From Synchiropus splendidus (taxonomy: Eukaryota; Chordata; Actinopteri; Syngnathiformes; Callionymidae), in assembly GCF_027744825.2 (NCBI RefSeq), contig NC_071334.1, positions 61,137,437-61,201,436 of the forward strand: a stretch of DNA of 64,000 nt, in the 5' to 3' direction. Both the position numbers and the translations under genes were made by a program. Of this stretch, positions 13,921 through 26,099 are shown piece after piece (position 1 is the stretch's first letter; each line of letters begins with the position of its first letter). The notes beneath the pieces were generated by a model. That model was not told the DNA's origin. It did no database searches and saw nothing but the letters and a program-made list of their open reading frames with translations.

Positions 13921-13949
13921 GGTGACGTCACTTCCTCCGCTCAGCAAAC
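13921..13949 (+). promoter_or_regulatory. gtf3c4: GTF3C4 proximal promoter: CRE and ETS-like sites
   Basis: A perfect CRE palindrome TGACGTCA (13923-13930) is followed at once by CTTCCTCC (13931-13938), an ETS-type core. Both lie 12 to 27 bases before the start codon. There is no TATA box. This is the usual make-up of housekeeping promoters with a very short 5'UTR. A transcript start in or just upstream of this stretch is inferred. Confidence 0.5.
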
Positions 13950-14246
13950 ATGGCTGCTCTCAGTGCATCAGACCTGCAACAGCAGCCAAGGCTGGTGGAG
14001 ACAGAAGACCAACCCATGGAAGAGTTTCACTTCAGTGCAGGGTCGCGGAGAGAGCCTGTCGTTACTCTGCTCTCTCCGGTGTGCGGGCTCATGCCGCTAT
14101 GCTGGTCGGAGGACCATCGGCTAGCTGTTAGCACCCTCGCCTCCCTCTCAGTGCTTGAGCTGCTCTGTGACGTCAACAGCAACAAACAGGAGCTGATCAT
14201 CCACCGGACTTCAATTCGCGTGCCAGAAAATGTTCAACAGTTAAGG
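13950..14246 (+). CDS. gtf3c4: GTF3C4 exon 1 (residues 1-99)
   Basis: Starts at ATG 13950 (context AAACATGG) and ends at TTAAGG before donor GTAAAA, phase 0. It codes for the first propeller strands, including WSEDHRLAVST and LELLCDVNSNKQELIIHRTS, which align with human WSEDHRVSVST and LELICDVHNPGQDLVIHRTS. The start lacks most of the Gly/Ala/Glu-rich leader of the mammalian protein. Confidence 0.93.
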
Positions 14247-17200
14247 GTAAAACAGGTTTTTATTCTTATGGCGCTACAAGTCAGAATGCGTGTGCCCGGA
14301 CGTCCACTGGTCTTATAAACGTGCTGGTTTACCCAAGTGGAAGCAAGTGCTTCCCCATCCTTTTCAGGATGTGACCTTGTGACCTCTTCCACATAATGTT
14401 TAAAATACGTACTCGAGTTCAAGTTAACTACGGTGTCCTGGAAGTGATATGCTTGACTGTTTTTCTGTGTCAAGATAAAAGTTTTCTGGAGATAAATTTT
14501 CTCTCGTGATCACCGGATTTTGTGAATAAATCTCTATATACAATCAGTCAATTGTGGTAGGACTAGTCCCATGGACCGAGAGGTTGATCTGCTTTTTTCC
14601 ATTTAGGTACGATTCACACGGAGTCTGTATAGCTTACACACATACGGTATTGTTTTGAGTAGAAGGCACTGGATCAGATGCTTTAATTCAAGCGCAGCGA
14701 CTTATTCTATATTCTGATTTGCAGATTGACAACGTTGCCGAACTGTTACGAAGCCATCGGAGACATAGTGGTTACAGGTGGATATATAATTAATGCTTTG
14801 ACAGAGAGGCAGTTACGCATGCACTGACATTTACGATTGTATCTAGAGATAAAAATTATCTCGAGATATCTTTAATCACAAGATGAAAAAAATAGACTCA
14901 TGCATGTCACATCCAATAAAATAAACACATGCATAACTTCCAGGGCTCCGTCTTTAACATCTGTTCCTCCTCATGTTAGTAATGTGTCCACGAATCGAAC
15001 AACTTTCAGAAAGGCCTCTTTTCCAAACAGCCAATAAAGTTGTTTTTATTCAACCATTTTATGTAAGTGCTGCCATTTATACAGGGTTTTGGTGAAATGT
15101 GGCGCCGCCTGTTCATGGTCTTTGCCCCCTGACCTATGTAGCACTATAAGTATAGTTATTGTCATCATGGAATTGAATTAGTAGCACCTGACAAGTAAAT
15201 CCAGTCTACTTTTATCTCGCGATGTTGAACATTAATACATTATATTGAATTGTCTAGGACAAAATAGGAAAACTGAAAAGTATTTAAGTCTCAGCCCACA
15301 TGTAGGACATCTTTCCTCACATGTATACAGCTGCACGGTGGCTCATAATAAAGTGTTTGGTGTAGAAAAAACTCAACATAATTTATATTGATTTGAACAG
15401 TTCACAGTGGCTGCTGTCGGAGACTTGAGTGTGTACGACAGAGGCTGTGCCTCTCCCTACTACTTCCCATAATATAATATTCAAATACAATGTGTTTGTT
15501 TCCTGATGAATTGTGTCTCATACTGCTACATTATTTCACATGTGCTAATTGCCTGCCGACTGTGTCTGTTTCGATGTTGTTGTCTTTGATGAATTTACAC
15601 GGGAATGATCGATATCAGAACCATAAAACAAAAACATGATGGGAGAACTGCTCTTGCTCCAGCGGCACTGGCATGTGGACAGTATTTATAGTGTTGTCCT
15701 TGTCCCCAATCACAGCCTGGAGGAAACGTCATGGCTGTTTCTTAATGTTTTAAATTAAAAGAAAGTAGCAAAAGGGACATTTTCTTCACATTGTTCATGA
15801 ATGATCTCTGTGTTATGTGGGGTGTGTCAACTTTAAGATGATTCATTTCCGACAGTAAATCGCAATTTCTCTCTTTCTTAATTACGTTTTGCAACTATAT
15901 TTACAATTGTCAACAATTCTGTTGACTATAAATTGATATTCAAGTTAAAGTGAGGAAATAGTAGCCTTTTTTCCGATGTATTTCACCATGTATTGACGTA
16001 ATTATTTTCCTTATTTTCATATTTATTTTTACAACAATTTCTACAGGTTTCCCTTTGTCTGTCATTATTGGTCTCCATTAAAACACGTATTTCCAGCCTT
16101 TTTTACCTTTTAGATTTCATAATTAGACCAACCTTAATAAGACATCCCTTTTTTTCATTTTTAAAAGAGGTTTGATTTTGTCTGCCTCCTCAATACAGTA
16201 TTTATGTGTGTATCAGGTGTATTATTATTCACATTCCTCATCACTATTTGATGTTTTGTTTTTTGTCTTTCTAGGTTGAACCAGTCAAGGAGCTCTCGAA
16301 GGCCGTGCAGAAGTTTTCCTGCCATGCTGACCCCACTGTGAGACAAGTTTTTTTGGCAGACACAGTGCTAAATCCACATGTGGGGATACAAAAGGGGATC
16401 AAATACACCAGTTGGTCTCCATTTGGCTGTGATGCCAACGGACGCTGCCTCCTGGCGTGCCTCACCTTTGACCACAGACTGACCATCCACAACAGCCAAA
16501 AGCGTCATGAATGGAACTTGCTCATCAATCTCACTGACAAATACTCTCAGAGGCTGGAGGATCAAGGATATGCCAAGAAGGACAATACTCCCCCAACGGT
16601 TGGCCTCAACGACTTGGACGAATTGCGACGGCGGTATGCGATGCAGACGCCTCTGAAAATGGAGTGGTCAAGAGTTTACACTGTTAAACAGTTTCAGCCG
16701 AACAACACCTGCATCAACGTAGAGATGGTGCTGCTCGCCGTATTGATGGAGAACGGCAACGTTGTTCTGTGGAAGTTTATGTTGCCTTTTGTGAACGGTG
16801 ATGACGTTGTGTTCTATGATGTTGTTGAATCTGGGGTGTCTCGACCCAGTGATTTGGCCTGGTGGGAGTATGAGAGTCCAGAGCGACGGATGAGTGGCCT
16901 GATCATCGGAAGCATGGCGGGTCCAATAAAGATCGAACCAGTCAGTCTTTCCGGCGTTAAGGGATACTTCACTGTCAAACATCCTGTCGTCCTGTGGAAG
17001 GAGAGCGATGAGCTCGCAGTGGAAAACATCAAATGTATTCCAGTGGTCCACCCGGTCCACAAAACATCTTGCAGCCTCATCGTCGCGACCCGCAGCTGCT
17101 ATGTCTTCTGGTGTTTATTGGTGATATCGCCCGCTGGACTCAATGTTCTCAACTCTCACGTGGCTGGGCTCCACTCCCTCCCCATCCTCTCATTAGCGGT

Positions 17201-20200
17201 CAGCATGCAGGACTATACAGTGTATACATGCTCCATGGATGGGTGGATTAAGAAGTTGACTCCCACTTTTACAGAAACTACGATACAGTTTGACCAAGAA
17301 GACTTCACGCAACCCGAAAGTCTGGCAGACAGGCGGATACATGGGATTGCAGTGAGTCACAATGGGGCATATATTGCAGTCATCAGTGCACAAGGTATGG
17401 TCAACAATATTCATCCAGTAATTCGAACATACCAGGTGGACTTCATCACTTTAAGAACGCCCGACATGGCAGTGTCAGCAATCCTGAATTCCCCATCACA
17501 GAGCTTGTTCAAGGTGGCAGACTTGCTAGATCTCTTGCGGTGGAAGATTTTGAAAACCAAAGCTATTCCAGCATCACTGCACGAGGAGCTGGAGAAGAGG
17601 ATCCAGGATGAGGACTCACTCTACCTGTGGCGTTTTAAACTGTTCCTCCAGCGAACGCTCCACCAGTCGCTTCAGAGCCCGTTCATTGAGAGCACGTTTG
17701 CAGGGAAAGACTGCAAGATGTTCGCCCAGGACGACGAAGAGGAGGAGGGTGAAGGTGCTGCACAGGAAGAAGTGGAGCCTGCAGGATGTGATGGAAAGGT
17801 GGACTGTATTTCTGAAGAGCAGGGTCTGGTTAGCGAAGTGGAGAGCCACCTCCTGAGAGAGAATATGAAGAAGGTGCTCGGGATGGTTTACCTCAACACA
17901 TCTGCTCCTGGGAACACAAGCATCCCAACCTGTGGCCTTGTTGACTACCTCTCAAGAGACGCCAGCGACAAAACGGCAGAGGTAACACACAGACACGCGC
18001 ACCTGGCGGAAAACCCCACTTATGTTTAGTCATTGTTGTACATTTGCCCTGAGCTATGTCTTCTGTGGCTTATGAGTTGATCAGGAAATGATGCAGCGCA
18101 ACATGAGCAAGTGTCCAGGACCTCTGATGAAGTTACGTTTCTGTATGTAGATTTCTTTCATGCTTTTTGCACCAATGGTGCTCAGGTTAATTCACAATAA
18201 ATCCAAAACTACTCATCTAATAACCTGGGAATCCCCAAAGTATACTGAATGTCAGTGAGCGATGGTTATTGTCCACATGAAAGTGTACGCACTGTCTTTG
18301 TTGCAAATTGATTTTGGCTGTTGCAATGCAGTATGGGACTTGCAGTTTGAACGGATCATTTAAAATAGTCATCATACATTGACGTTACAGGCCGCTGATA
18401 TTATTGCTGTGGACCAGATGTGGCCCACAGGCCTCAGGTTTGATAACAGTCAAAGTTATTTTAGGTCTCGTGGCATTTTGGTACATTGTCAAAAACCTGA
18501 TATATGGAAAATATCAAGTTTGTGAGACAAAAATGGAGCAAAGTCAGAGCTAGAAAATGGAATCAATGTGAATGAATATGAGGAGGAATACTCAGTTTCT
18601 GTGAAGGTGGGAATTGTAAATGGAAAAAAAAAGAGTTTTGGGATGGAGCACTTCAAATGTGAAAAATAATTTCACCGAATAGTGATGAAAATAGGTAGGA
18701 CACGAGTGAAGGTGGATATATTGATGGAGACATTGGTGCTGACCAAAAAAGCAAAGTTTTGTTTGTGTTAGCAGGATGGACACAAAGTGGCAGATAGACA
18801 TGGCACAAAGAGAGATGGGATGCGAAGGAAGCTAAGGAATGATAATGCACAGACCGAATTGCTGGACGACATCTGGAGGCAAAAGCTGCTTTTGAAAACA
18901 TTAAAACTACACCTTTGTAATGAATGAAAGTAGGACTTATCATCTGGACGCTCTGTGTCTTCCCTTCTTTGCCCAGGTGCTGATAGGTCACATCAAGAAG
19001 AAGCTGAACAGGCAGACGTTCCCAGAGCGGTGCTGCCTGTGTGAGGAAGAGTTGCCCTTCACTGACCACAAACAAGGAATCTGCTCAAATGGCCACATGT
19101 GGCTCAGGTACAGAGATGAGCAGTGATTTCTCCAGATCTAATCCTGTAAAGACGTCTTTTATTAGCTTCAGCCTGGAGGTACTGATCCTGTCGCTCGGGC
19201 TGACGCGACCCGGATTGAATCTTAATGCCAGGCATCTTATTTGATGGTTTATTTATCCGGGTGGAGCTGTAATCATGCTGTGTACCTTTGCTATTTACCC
19301 GTGTGCCACCGGTGTTGGAGCACTAATACTGACTGTCAGACACATCATGAGTCCTCTGTCTGTGGTCGGTACAGACTTGTACCTCAGCCCTGCTCGACTT
19401 TCCTGTGTGTCTGAGTGTTCTCTCTCCTGGTCGCATCCAGGTGTGTGTTGTCATACCAGGCATGCCAGACGCTGACGTTCAGACGCTGCCTCCTGCAGGA
19501 TAGTGTCGCCCGGCTGCCAGAGCCCGAGGGTAAGCGCCACTCTCCATCTCCCTCCACCACCGCTTCACAGCCGCCTGCTGCTGTCAGCGCCGTCCTCCTC
19601 CTGCTCCGTCACTCAGCGCTCCTGTCTGTCAAGAACACAAACAATTAACCATCTTAAAAGTGTCAGGTTTCACTTCAGGATAAAGTGAAATGATGAGTTA
19701 CTCACTTAACAGCTTTTGAAATAAAGTTGTATTTAAATAGAAAAAGAGAAGTAACTGTGTCCAAAAACATTTGTTTCATCTATTATTAGTTCTTGTCTGT
19801 CTTCATTAAAAGTTGGAGGCAAAATCACAAGTCAGACAAAAGGACTAATATTAAAACAGAGAGGATCTGACTGAGCTGGGTGTTGGTAAGAATCCCTCAC
19901 AGGCTTTGACAAAACCGGTGTTAGTCATAACTTCGGTAAAGTTACTCCTTATTAATGAGTGATAACTTCTTGTCATCAACCTCGTAAATGTCTAACTAGT
20001 TTTTTAAAAAAGTGTTCAACATGGATCGACGTTTACTCCAGCTGTGCCGCAGACATGGCTGACCATGTTTGGAGAAGAAAGTAGTCAATGAAAATGTTTG
20101 TGTTTCACTTCTGTAATTTCAATGTAGTAGCCATCACATCCACAAATCAGTTCTCTACATCCTTGACACAGCTGTGACAAACAATGTGCACCAGAGAAAG

Positions 20201-20689
20201 AGCACTTATTTAGGAAGACATTTTGGATAATTCATTGTTAGAGCAAGTCAACCAGCTATAGAAAATTAAATGCTTCATTAAATCATGGTTGTTTACTTTA
20301 AAAGGTGTGTCCTTTAGGTTTAGCAATAGCATCAATATCTTATCTAATGAGCTGAATGTGTAACTACGATCAGTTATGTAACGGAGCAGCTCTCTCAACC
20401 TTCCATTTTCAAGTAGGTGACAACCCACCTCCACCGGAGCAGCTCCTGTGTTACATTTGTCATTGTGACTCACTGTCTTTATGTCATGAAAATACAACAA
20501 CAATGCAAGTGATACAACATCATTTCTAATGTGAGTTTCCATAAGGGTGAAAATAGTGAAGACTAGAGCCATCTTGAGTTTGGACATGTGAGCTTGTGTG
20601 TTAATTCTTTTCTTTTGCTGCCAGATCCCGAGTGGATCAAGAAGATCCTGCAGTCGCCATGCGTGCTCTGTGACTCTCCACTGATCTGA
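13950..20689 (+). CDS. gtf3c4: GTF3C4, TFIIIC90 subunit of RNA polymerase III factor TFIIIC (5 exons)
   Basis: Encodes the 90-kDa subunit of TFIIIC, the nuclear factor that binds the A and B boxes of tRNA-type genes and recruits TFIIIB and polymerase III; the human protein has reported histone acetyltransferase activity. Coding exons are 13950-14246, 16275-17981, 18977-19107, 19441-19529 and 20625-20689. All introns are GT-AG and phases agree, giving 762 residues against 822 in human. Residues 1-99 match the human start (REPVVTLLSPVCGL, WSEDHRL). Residues 100 to about 580 form the WD-like propeller (KYTSWSPFGCDANGRCLLA, GLHSLPILSLAVS). An acidic linker starts near 585. Residues 669-762 carry the TFIIIC zinc finger with Cys687, Cys690, Cys704, His708 and Cys754-x2-Cys757. 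The difference in length is mainly a shorter N-terminus and linker. The ATG at 13950 is chosen because it opens the conserved frame just after the CRE/ETS promoter. Identification is near certain. Confidence 0.96.
16275..17981 (+). CDS. gtf3c4: GTF3C4 exon 2, propeller and acidic linker (residues 100-668)
   Basis: A single 1707-base exon, after TTTCTAG and before donor GTAACA, carries three quarters of the protein, phase 0 at both ends. It holds VEPVKELSKAVQKFSCHADPTV, close to the human segment KEKFAASKDPTV, then the WD-like repeats, the acidic run DDEEEEGEG near residue 585 and HLLRENMKKVLGMVYLNT at its end. The open frame runs on past 17981 to a stop at 18027, so an unspliced transcript would add only about 15 residues. 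Confidence 0.96.
18410..18450. mobile_element. hAT-like MITE fragment in GTF3C4 intron 2
   Basis: The words GATGTGGCCCACAGGCCTCAGGTTTGATAAC resemble one end of fish hAT/Charlie-type MITEs (GGCCCACGGGCC followed by GTTTGACA). Only one end is visible. Confidence 0.3.
18977..19107 (+). CDS. gtf3c4: GTF3C4 exon 3, first half of zinc finger
   Basis: Follows TTGCCCAG and ends at CTCAG before GTACAG, leaving two bases of a codon. It reads VLIGHIKKKLNRQTFPERC, then CLCEEELPFTDHKQ and CSNGHMWLR, nearly the human sequence. Cys687, Cys690, Cys704 and His708 are the likely metal ligands. Confidence 0.95.
19441..19529 (+). CDS. gtf3c4: GTF3C4 exon 4
   Basis: Begins after CGCATCCAG and ends before GTAAGC. 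Joined to exon 3 it completes Arg712 and reads CVLSYQACQTLTFRRCLLQD, matching human CFLTYQSCQSLIYRRCLLHD. Confidence 0.95.
20625..20689 (+). CDS. gtf3c4: GTF3C4 exon 5, C-terminal CxxC
   Basis: Follows TTTTGCTGCCAG. It reads DPEWIKKILQSPCVLCDSPL and a final Ile, then TGA at 20687. Human ends DPDWIKRLLQSPCPFCDSPVF. The Cys754-x2-Cys757 pair closes the zinc finger. Confidence 0.95.
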
Positions 20690-20819
20690 AACACCGTGAA
20701 AACGCAGAACCTCTGGGCGACAGTCGGAGTTTCCCGCAGCGGTCCAATCACGGCTGTTACTTTAGAGCTTATCTATTTTGTTCAGTTTTTCCACTTTATA
20801 TTTGTGTCTTCAAAGAGCA

Positions 20820-20825
20820 AATAAA
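20820..20825 (+). terminator. gtf3c4: GTF3C4 polyadenylation signal
   Basis: Canonical AATAAA 131 bases after the stop codon, followed about 20 bases later by a TTTTGGGC and T-rich tract typical of the downstream element. This predicts a short 3'UTR ending near 20840-20850. Confidence 0.75.
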
Positions 20826-21329
20826 AAGCTTTGATTATATTTTGGGCTTTTTTTTTTCCTGTGAAACGGCTCCCCTGAAGCTTCTGAGTTTGTATTTCAC
20901 TGAGGTAAATCATCGTGGACTGAAACTTTACAGAATGAGCCGAGACAAAGTTTTCTAAGGTGGTTATATCTGGAGTCTTTCATTATTCAGGAGGACTTCA
21001 GGGCACCATAAATAAGTTCCCTCATTTCCCTTATTTCCGCTTGTATTTTCAAACCTTTGGTGTAGTTTTGTAGCAAGTAAGTGGAACTTACAGTGCTACT
21101 CCTATTTTTTTCTTTCTTTTTGAGCACAACAAATAATACACTCCGAATAAAACATACTTTGTATAAAAAAAAAAAAAACTCGACGTACCTACTTTAATTG
21201 GCAGCGTAAAACAATTTCTGAGCCCCACGAAGTAGAGGAGAAGGGTGGTGCTCAGTCATTCTCTCAGATGAGGACTTCCGCTAATGTAAACGCAGAATAG
21301 AAGCGGCGAGGAGGATGAGATGAGGGAGA

Positions 21330-21500
21330 GGCAGGAAGAAAGTGAAAAGTGTGCTTAAAAACCCGGCGCGGTCCCTCCCACGGGAGCGGCTCCTAATGAG
21401 ATTCAGCAGTAATGAGGGACAGAACATGGTGCCAGATGTGGATCTAATTCTAATCAAGGAGCAGCGTGTGGCTGCGGTGGGGGGCTTTATAGAGCATATT
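21330..21500. promoter_or_regulatory. Candidate conserved non-coding element
   Basis: Repeat-free segment with CTAATGAGATT, AGTAATGAGG and TCTAATTCTAATC, several TAAT cores within about 60 bases in an otherwise GC-rich context. A role as enhancer is inferred from motif density. Confidence 0.3.
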
Positions 21501-22203
21501 GTTAAATACAACTTAGCCTTTATTCATATTTGGAGAGAACAAGGGCCGCATGAGGGGATACAGCCCTGCCACATGTTCCCCTCCCCTCACCGATTCCCTT
21601 GTAGTGGAAGCGCAGAGGTCAGCCGATGCGATCAAAGACCAATCTGGACCTGAGAGACTCAGCCAGCAGCACCGGCTCCTCTCATCCCTGCTCCCGCTCT
21701 CAGGGCCCGGCAGAGGTGGGGTCCGTCCCCCCTCTTGTGTCACCAGAGATGATAGCCTGCCCCCGGGCCAGCAGAGAGAAGGCCGGTCTGGAGTCATGAA
21801 AGCAGACCTTTTTTATGTTTCCATTCTTCTGCAGCCCGGTGTCAGCGTTTACTGGACCGATATGCTGACCATTTGAAGAAGAGGCTCTCTTTTTATTTGA
21901 CTAGAAAGTGAATATAAGATAGGATCCAAAGCACAGCAGCCGTGATTTTGAGATGCTTTGCAGCTGGTTGTAGAAGAATAAGCAGAGGAAACTTGGAGGA
22001 AAAAGTTTTGACTGCACTTTTTACCTTTTTTATGTGCAGCAAGTTGTGCAGTTTGAGATGGCATTTCAGCACAGCATAGCAAGCGGCTATTAGGAATTAA
22101 AGCCAAATGAACGACAATGGAAAGAGTCAGGATTTCCGTATCCAATGTCAATTTTTTAATTACTTTTGTACATTTTATGGACTATGATACACTCCTAATG
22201 CGC

Positions 22204-22206
<3 letters not shown>

Positions 22207-22268
<62 letters not shown>
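22207..22268. repeat. (TA)n microsatellite
   Basis: Sixty-two bases of TA repeats inside an AT-rich stretch that continues to about 22420. Confidence 0.97.
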
Positions 22269-22269
<1 letters not shown>

Positions 22270-22689
22270 GTTTTATTCTACTTAATAATATTTAAAAAAA
22301 TAAAATAATAATAACAGAATAATTGTGATGATTAACATTCATGTTTGCGTTCATATAATCAAAAAAATAATAGGATTACAAATTAAATAAATAATGCATG
22401 AAAGCAAATTACACATAAAAAATCTGGACACATTTGTGATTTCCCGTTTTTCAATGATCATCATACCATTTTTCATTAAAGCACCACTATGGACGACGCG
22501 AAACTTCTCTCAAAGTCAAACACAGAAGAAGATTGATACTTTTTTTTCAGAGCACACGAGTAGAATCAGCTCACAGGTTTGTGTGTTTAGTGTTTGTCAA
22601 GTGGAATGTTCCGGTGCTAATGCTCCTGTCACTGCGAGGAGCAGAGCCGCACTGTTACAGAGGTTAGCTGTGTTTGGTTGATCCTCCTC

Positions 22690-22900
22690 CTCTAATATAA
22701 TAATCCGTCAAAGAGCGACTCCGCCAGTAATTACCTGCTTCCCCTCCCTTTCCTCTCTCACCATCTCACACCTCAATACTTCAAACGGAGGGTTTTCCCT
22801 TTGCATACAATATTTATAGCCTTTATGTCAGTGGCTGGATGGCATGAAACATTCATGGCACCTTAATTTCATGTGATATTCCTTTTGTTTTGTTTAGGTT
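22690..22900. promoter_or_regulatory. Candidate conserved non-coding element
   Basis: Contains TAATCC (22701-22706, OTX/CRX-type) and the palindrome GTAATTAC (22727-22734), followed by a pyrimidine-rich run and ATATTTATAGCC. No coding frame. The regulatory role is inferred. Confidence 0.3.
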
Positions 22901-23025
22901 TGATTGGGAAGGCGATGCCCTCCACCGTATTCTCTGTGGAATTCTCTCGGAATGACTGTTCCTGGCAGTTTTTGTTAACACGAGCGTGACATTTGTCAGA
23001 TCAGCCGTAATTTTTACTTGTTATG

Positions 23026-23060
23026 TCAGGGATGTCAAACTGAGTCATACGAGGGTCTGA
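23026..23060. mobile_element. hAT-like MITE end
   Basis: The words CAGGGATGTCAAACTGAGTC resemble the terminal CAGGGGTGTCAAACTCATT of a very common fish hAT/Charlie MITE. The SINE-like piece at 23104 follows within 50 bases. No second end was identified. Confidence 0.35.
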
Positions 23061-23103
23061 GAATTTAGAACAGCTCAAGTTGATGGCCATGTACGTGAAG
23101 AGA

Positions 23104-23175
23104 GAAGGTCGTGGGTTGGAGTTCAGCAGGAGGCCTGTCTGTGTAGAGTTTGTTCACCTGTTGGTTTTCTCCAAC
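23104..23175 (+). mobile_element. tRNA-type fish SINE fragment
   Basis: GAAGGTCGTGGGTTGGAGTT keeps the shape of a tRNA B box with flanking words, and GGCCTGTCTGTGTAGAGTTTG with GTTGGTTTTCTCC match the conserved body of a widespread vertebrate SINE (consensus words GGCCTTTCTGTGTGGAGTTTG and GGGTTTTCTCC). The copy is truncated and decayed. Confidence 0.6.
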
Positions 23176-24889
23176 AGGACATACTGGTCAACTGAAGTTG
23201 CTATTTCAAGTGAGTGCACTGCTATTGCTCATCACTTTTCTTATCCATAGGAAGTTCAGTTTGTTTGGAGCTCAGGAGACGAGAGGACCCCCTCCTCCAC
23301 GATCTTGTCAGTGTTAATGAAGTCTGTATGCAAGGCTGTCTCCGCCACTGATGGGGTAAACATGGCCGCCTAACTGTTTGACTCACGCCCTTGCGTCCCA
23401 CGGGAGCAGCAGAGAGGGAGCGCAGTGACCCGAGACCGGGGCAGAGGAGGATGGAGGGAGCAGGGGGAGGGCGGCCGGCTTGTCCGTCATTAGAGTCACC
23501 ATTTGTTCCTGGCTTTGAGGGCACCGAGCTGGAACTAATAGTGAACAGCAGAACGGACATGGAGAGGGAGGGCCACTTTTTACTGCTACATTAATTAAGC
23601 TCATTCTCAACATGCTGCCTGTCTCCTCTTGTTCTGCGGTAATTAAGTGGAGGGGCTGCTGCTTTAACCTCCCTGACATCCGTAGCATCCTCACAAGTCC
23701 TCACAAGTGGGGCCCTCTGGACTGACTGGTCCCAGTCCTTCTGAGGGCTCCACATTGTCGCTGGAGATCGTACGCTGGTTCAACATCATTAACACATGCG
23801 CTTCATAATGTCAGGGGCTGCTTAAGTAAAAAAAAAAATACAGATCACATCACATCACATAATTATTCCTGCGATTATAAGCTAAAACTCAGCAGCATGG
23901 ATGAGCACGTCTGTGAATTCTATCGATTAGTAAGCCTTATTTGCATTCTAAGTAGCCTCATACAGTGCGTGTGAAGGAGGCGCGACAGACTCATGCATGT
24001 GGTCCGCAGCATCATTTCCCAGCGACTGTGTTACAGGGCTTCTGCTGAAAAACACTACATCACAGTGGTACGCAAGGTCAGTTCAGGAAAAATAAAAATA
24101 AAAAAATCGTGAACATTGAGGTGGATAAAAAGTCAAATGCATAACCAGGTAAACAGATTTGCAGTTTTAAAAAGAATGTATTTTGATGAAGGGACAGTAA
24201 GGGGCCAGTATAGGGTCATATTTTTATGACTTAAATATATTAGGAAAGTTAAAAGATCAGACAAGTGCATAATTGATCTCTTCTATCGTATGAAAACATT
24301 GACTGTTTTAAGTGGTTTTGCCAAATTTGGAAGATGAGTGAAAGGTTTCTGCAGTCTTGAAAGGCAACTTGAACAAGTGAAGATGTGTGCGATGAAAGAC
24401 TGTTACAGGCAAGAAGAGGGACCAGACAATAGACCCATACGTTCAAATTTCTATAATTTCAGTATATCTTCGACTGAACAGGATGTTTTCAGACGAAGTG
24501 CAAAGATCTCAAATCCTTCGTGAGCACAGGCAGATGCACTACACAGACTAAATTCTGTTTCTTAGATTCAAGGTGTACGTCAACATTTCTTTCAAATCAT
24601 TTGCCCACAGTTTCATGTTGTGATTTTCAACTGTATGTCCACACATTCATGAAAAAACATATTCAGTTATTCCCTAGTTTATTCCGAGCAGCTGAGGTCG
24701 AGGGGGACACACGTATGTCATCGGAGGAATAAATATCCCAAAAAGATTTAGTTTATATCTTAATGTCTCTTTAACAAATCATCTCCCCCGCGTCTCAACA
24801 TTTTCAGTCTTTGACAGCAAGAGAAACTTTTGATGCCTAAATTGATTTAACAGCTTGTATTTAATTCTAAATCGGGACTATTTGCTGCT

Positions 24890-25660
24890 ATTTCTGCCAG
24901 ATTTAACCAGCTGTCAGCGTAATGGGACGTGTGTGATGTGTCTCCGAGACGATTGACGGACAGTTATTTCTTTATTTCGCCACGAAGGAAAAACACAGAT
25001 ATCTTTTTTTGAGATGACAGAGATGCGTGAACAAAAACAGCACTGGTGGCTGCGCCTGAGAGATCTTAAGTGAAACATACGGTTCAGCGGGGCCTGCAAG
25101 ACACGGCGTCATGTGCCGGTAAATGTGCCGGATGATGGATGTCTGTCTCCATCAGCGCTGGCACCGTGATGTGACAGCTCTCTGTGGCAGTGACAAGTGA
25201 GCTTCCAGCGGAGACAGATTGCCTTCAGGTGGCTTCATTTTCCAAATCTCACAGCGCTTAACTTTGCTTTTGAAGGCTGAAGGGCTCTCCGTGCCTTTTT
25301 AAATTCCAGATTTTCACCAGGAAGACAGAGAGAAAGAGAGAAGGGAGGTGGCGGGGAAATGGCTCATTTGAGAGTTTGCTTTAATATCAGACTTTCAGAG
25401 ATCAGAGTCATATTCTCACACCTCATATTTCACAGCATCTATCACAGGCCATGTAAAATTCCCTTAAAAGTGCGTTATGCAATATAATAGCAGGTTTCAG
25501 TGACACTTATCTGCCAGGAGGAGGGCGGCTGCTTACGGCCTATTGCCTCTTACAAAAAGGATTTCATCACACAGGAGGCTTCTGTGAGTTTCTGAGTTTG
25601 TCCCGCGATTGCAGCTGTTGACTGAAATTGAATGTGATCATGAAAATGTCTCCCTCATGC
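24890..25660. promoter_or_regulatory. Conserved-element-like stretch
   Basis: Seven hundred bases free of repeats, with balanced composition and long AT-core words in GC-richer surroundings. No frame shows a domain. The boundaries are approximate. Confidence 0.2.
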
Positions 25661-26099
25661 ATAAGTAGGAGAAGATTCTCAGCTCTGGAGGCTACAACTT
25701 AACATTTCCATAATCAATAAACCAAATTATGAATTCATATAATTGCAATTTATACTGCACAACACTAATCAGTAAATATATTTACATACATTTTTCATAT
25801 TTTTGAGGTTGATTTAAATCCATTTGTTAGAAAATAAGGAAGTCTACTTTCTATACTGAGTCATTTTCAGTAGGTCTTTGCCGGGATACACTTTTATTGC
25901 AGTTTATTTACCCTCCTATGAGCCAAACAGCCGACTGTGACTTGCATTAAGTCAGAATCAATGCTATTTTATTAGATGGGGAATGTGTGAGAACAATTTC
26001 TCTGCCCAAGGACAGAACCCCTTACTACTGTTTTCACCTCTATGGAATCAATCGAACTTATTAGGAATTTGGTTGGCGAACCTAAAGTGAAACTCAATC

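Larger units (their letters stand above)
4057..13949. other. Non-coding DNA upstream of GTF3C4
   Basis: About 9.9 kb without a recognisable gene. Several frames stay open for 60 to 125 codons (for example near 4944-5273, 8024-8332, 10345-10844 and 11431-11805), but they overlap on both strands and show no domain or consistent splice sites. The sequence contains conserved-element-like stretches around 5380-5700, 6720-7050 and 12000-12260 and a possible old hAT fragment near 8490-8556. DDX31 lies head-to-head with GTF3C4 in human, but no helicase motif was seen here. Confidence 0.45.

Noticed and set aside
16668..17080. - strand frames opposite GTF3C4 exon 2
   Set aside because: Shadows of a real coding exon. 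The + strand matches human GTF3C4 residue by residue.
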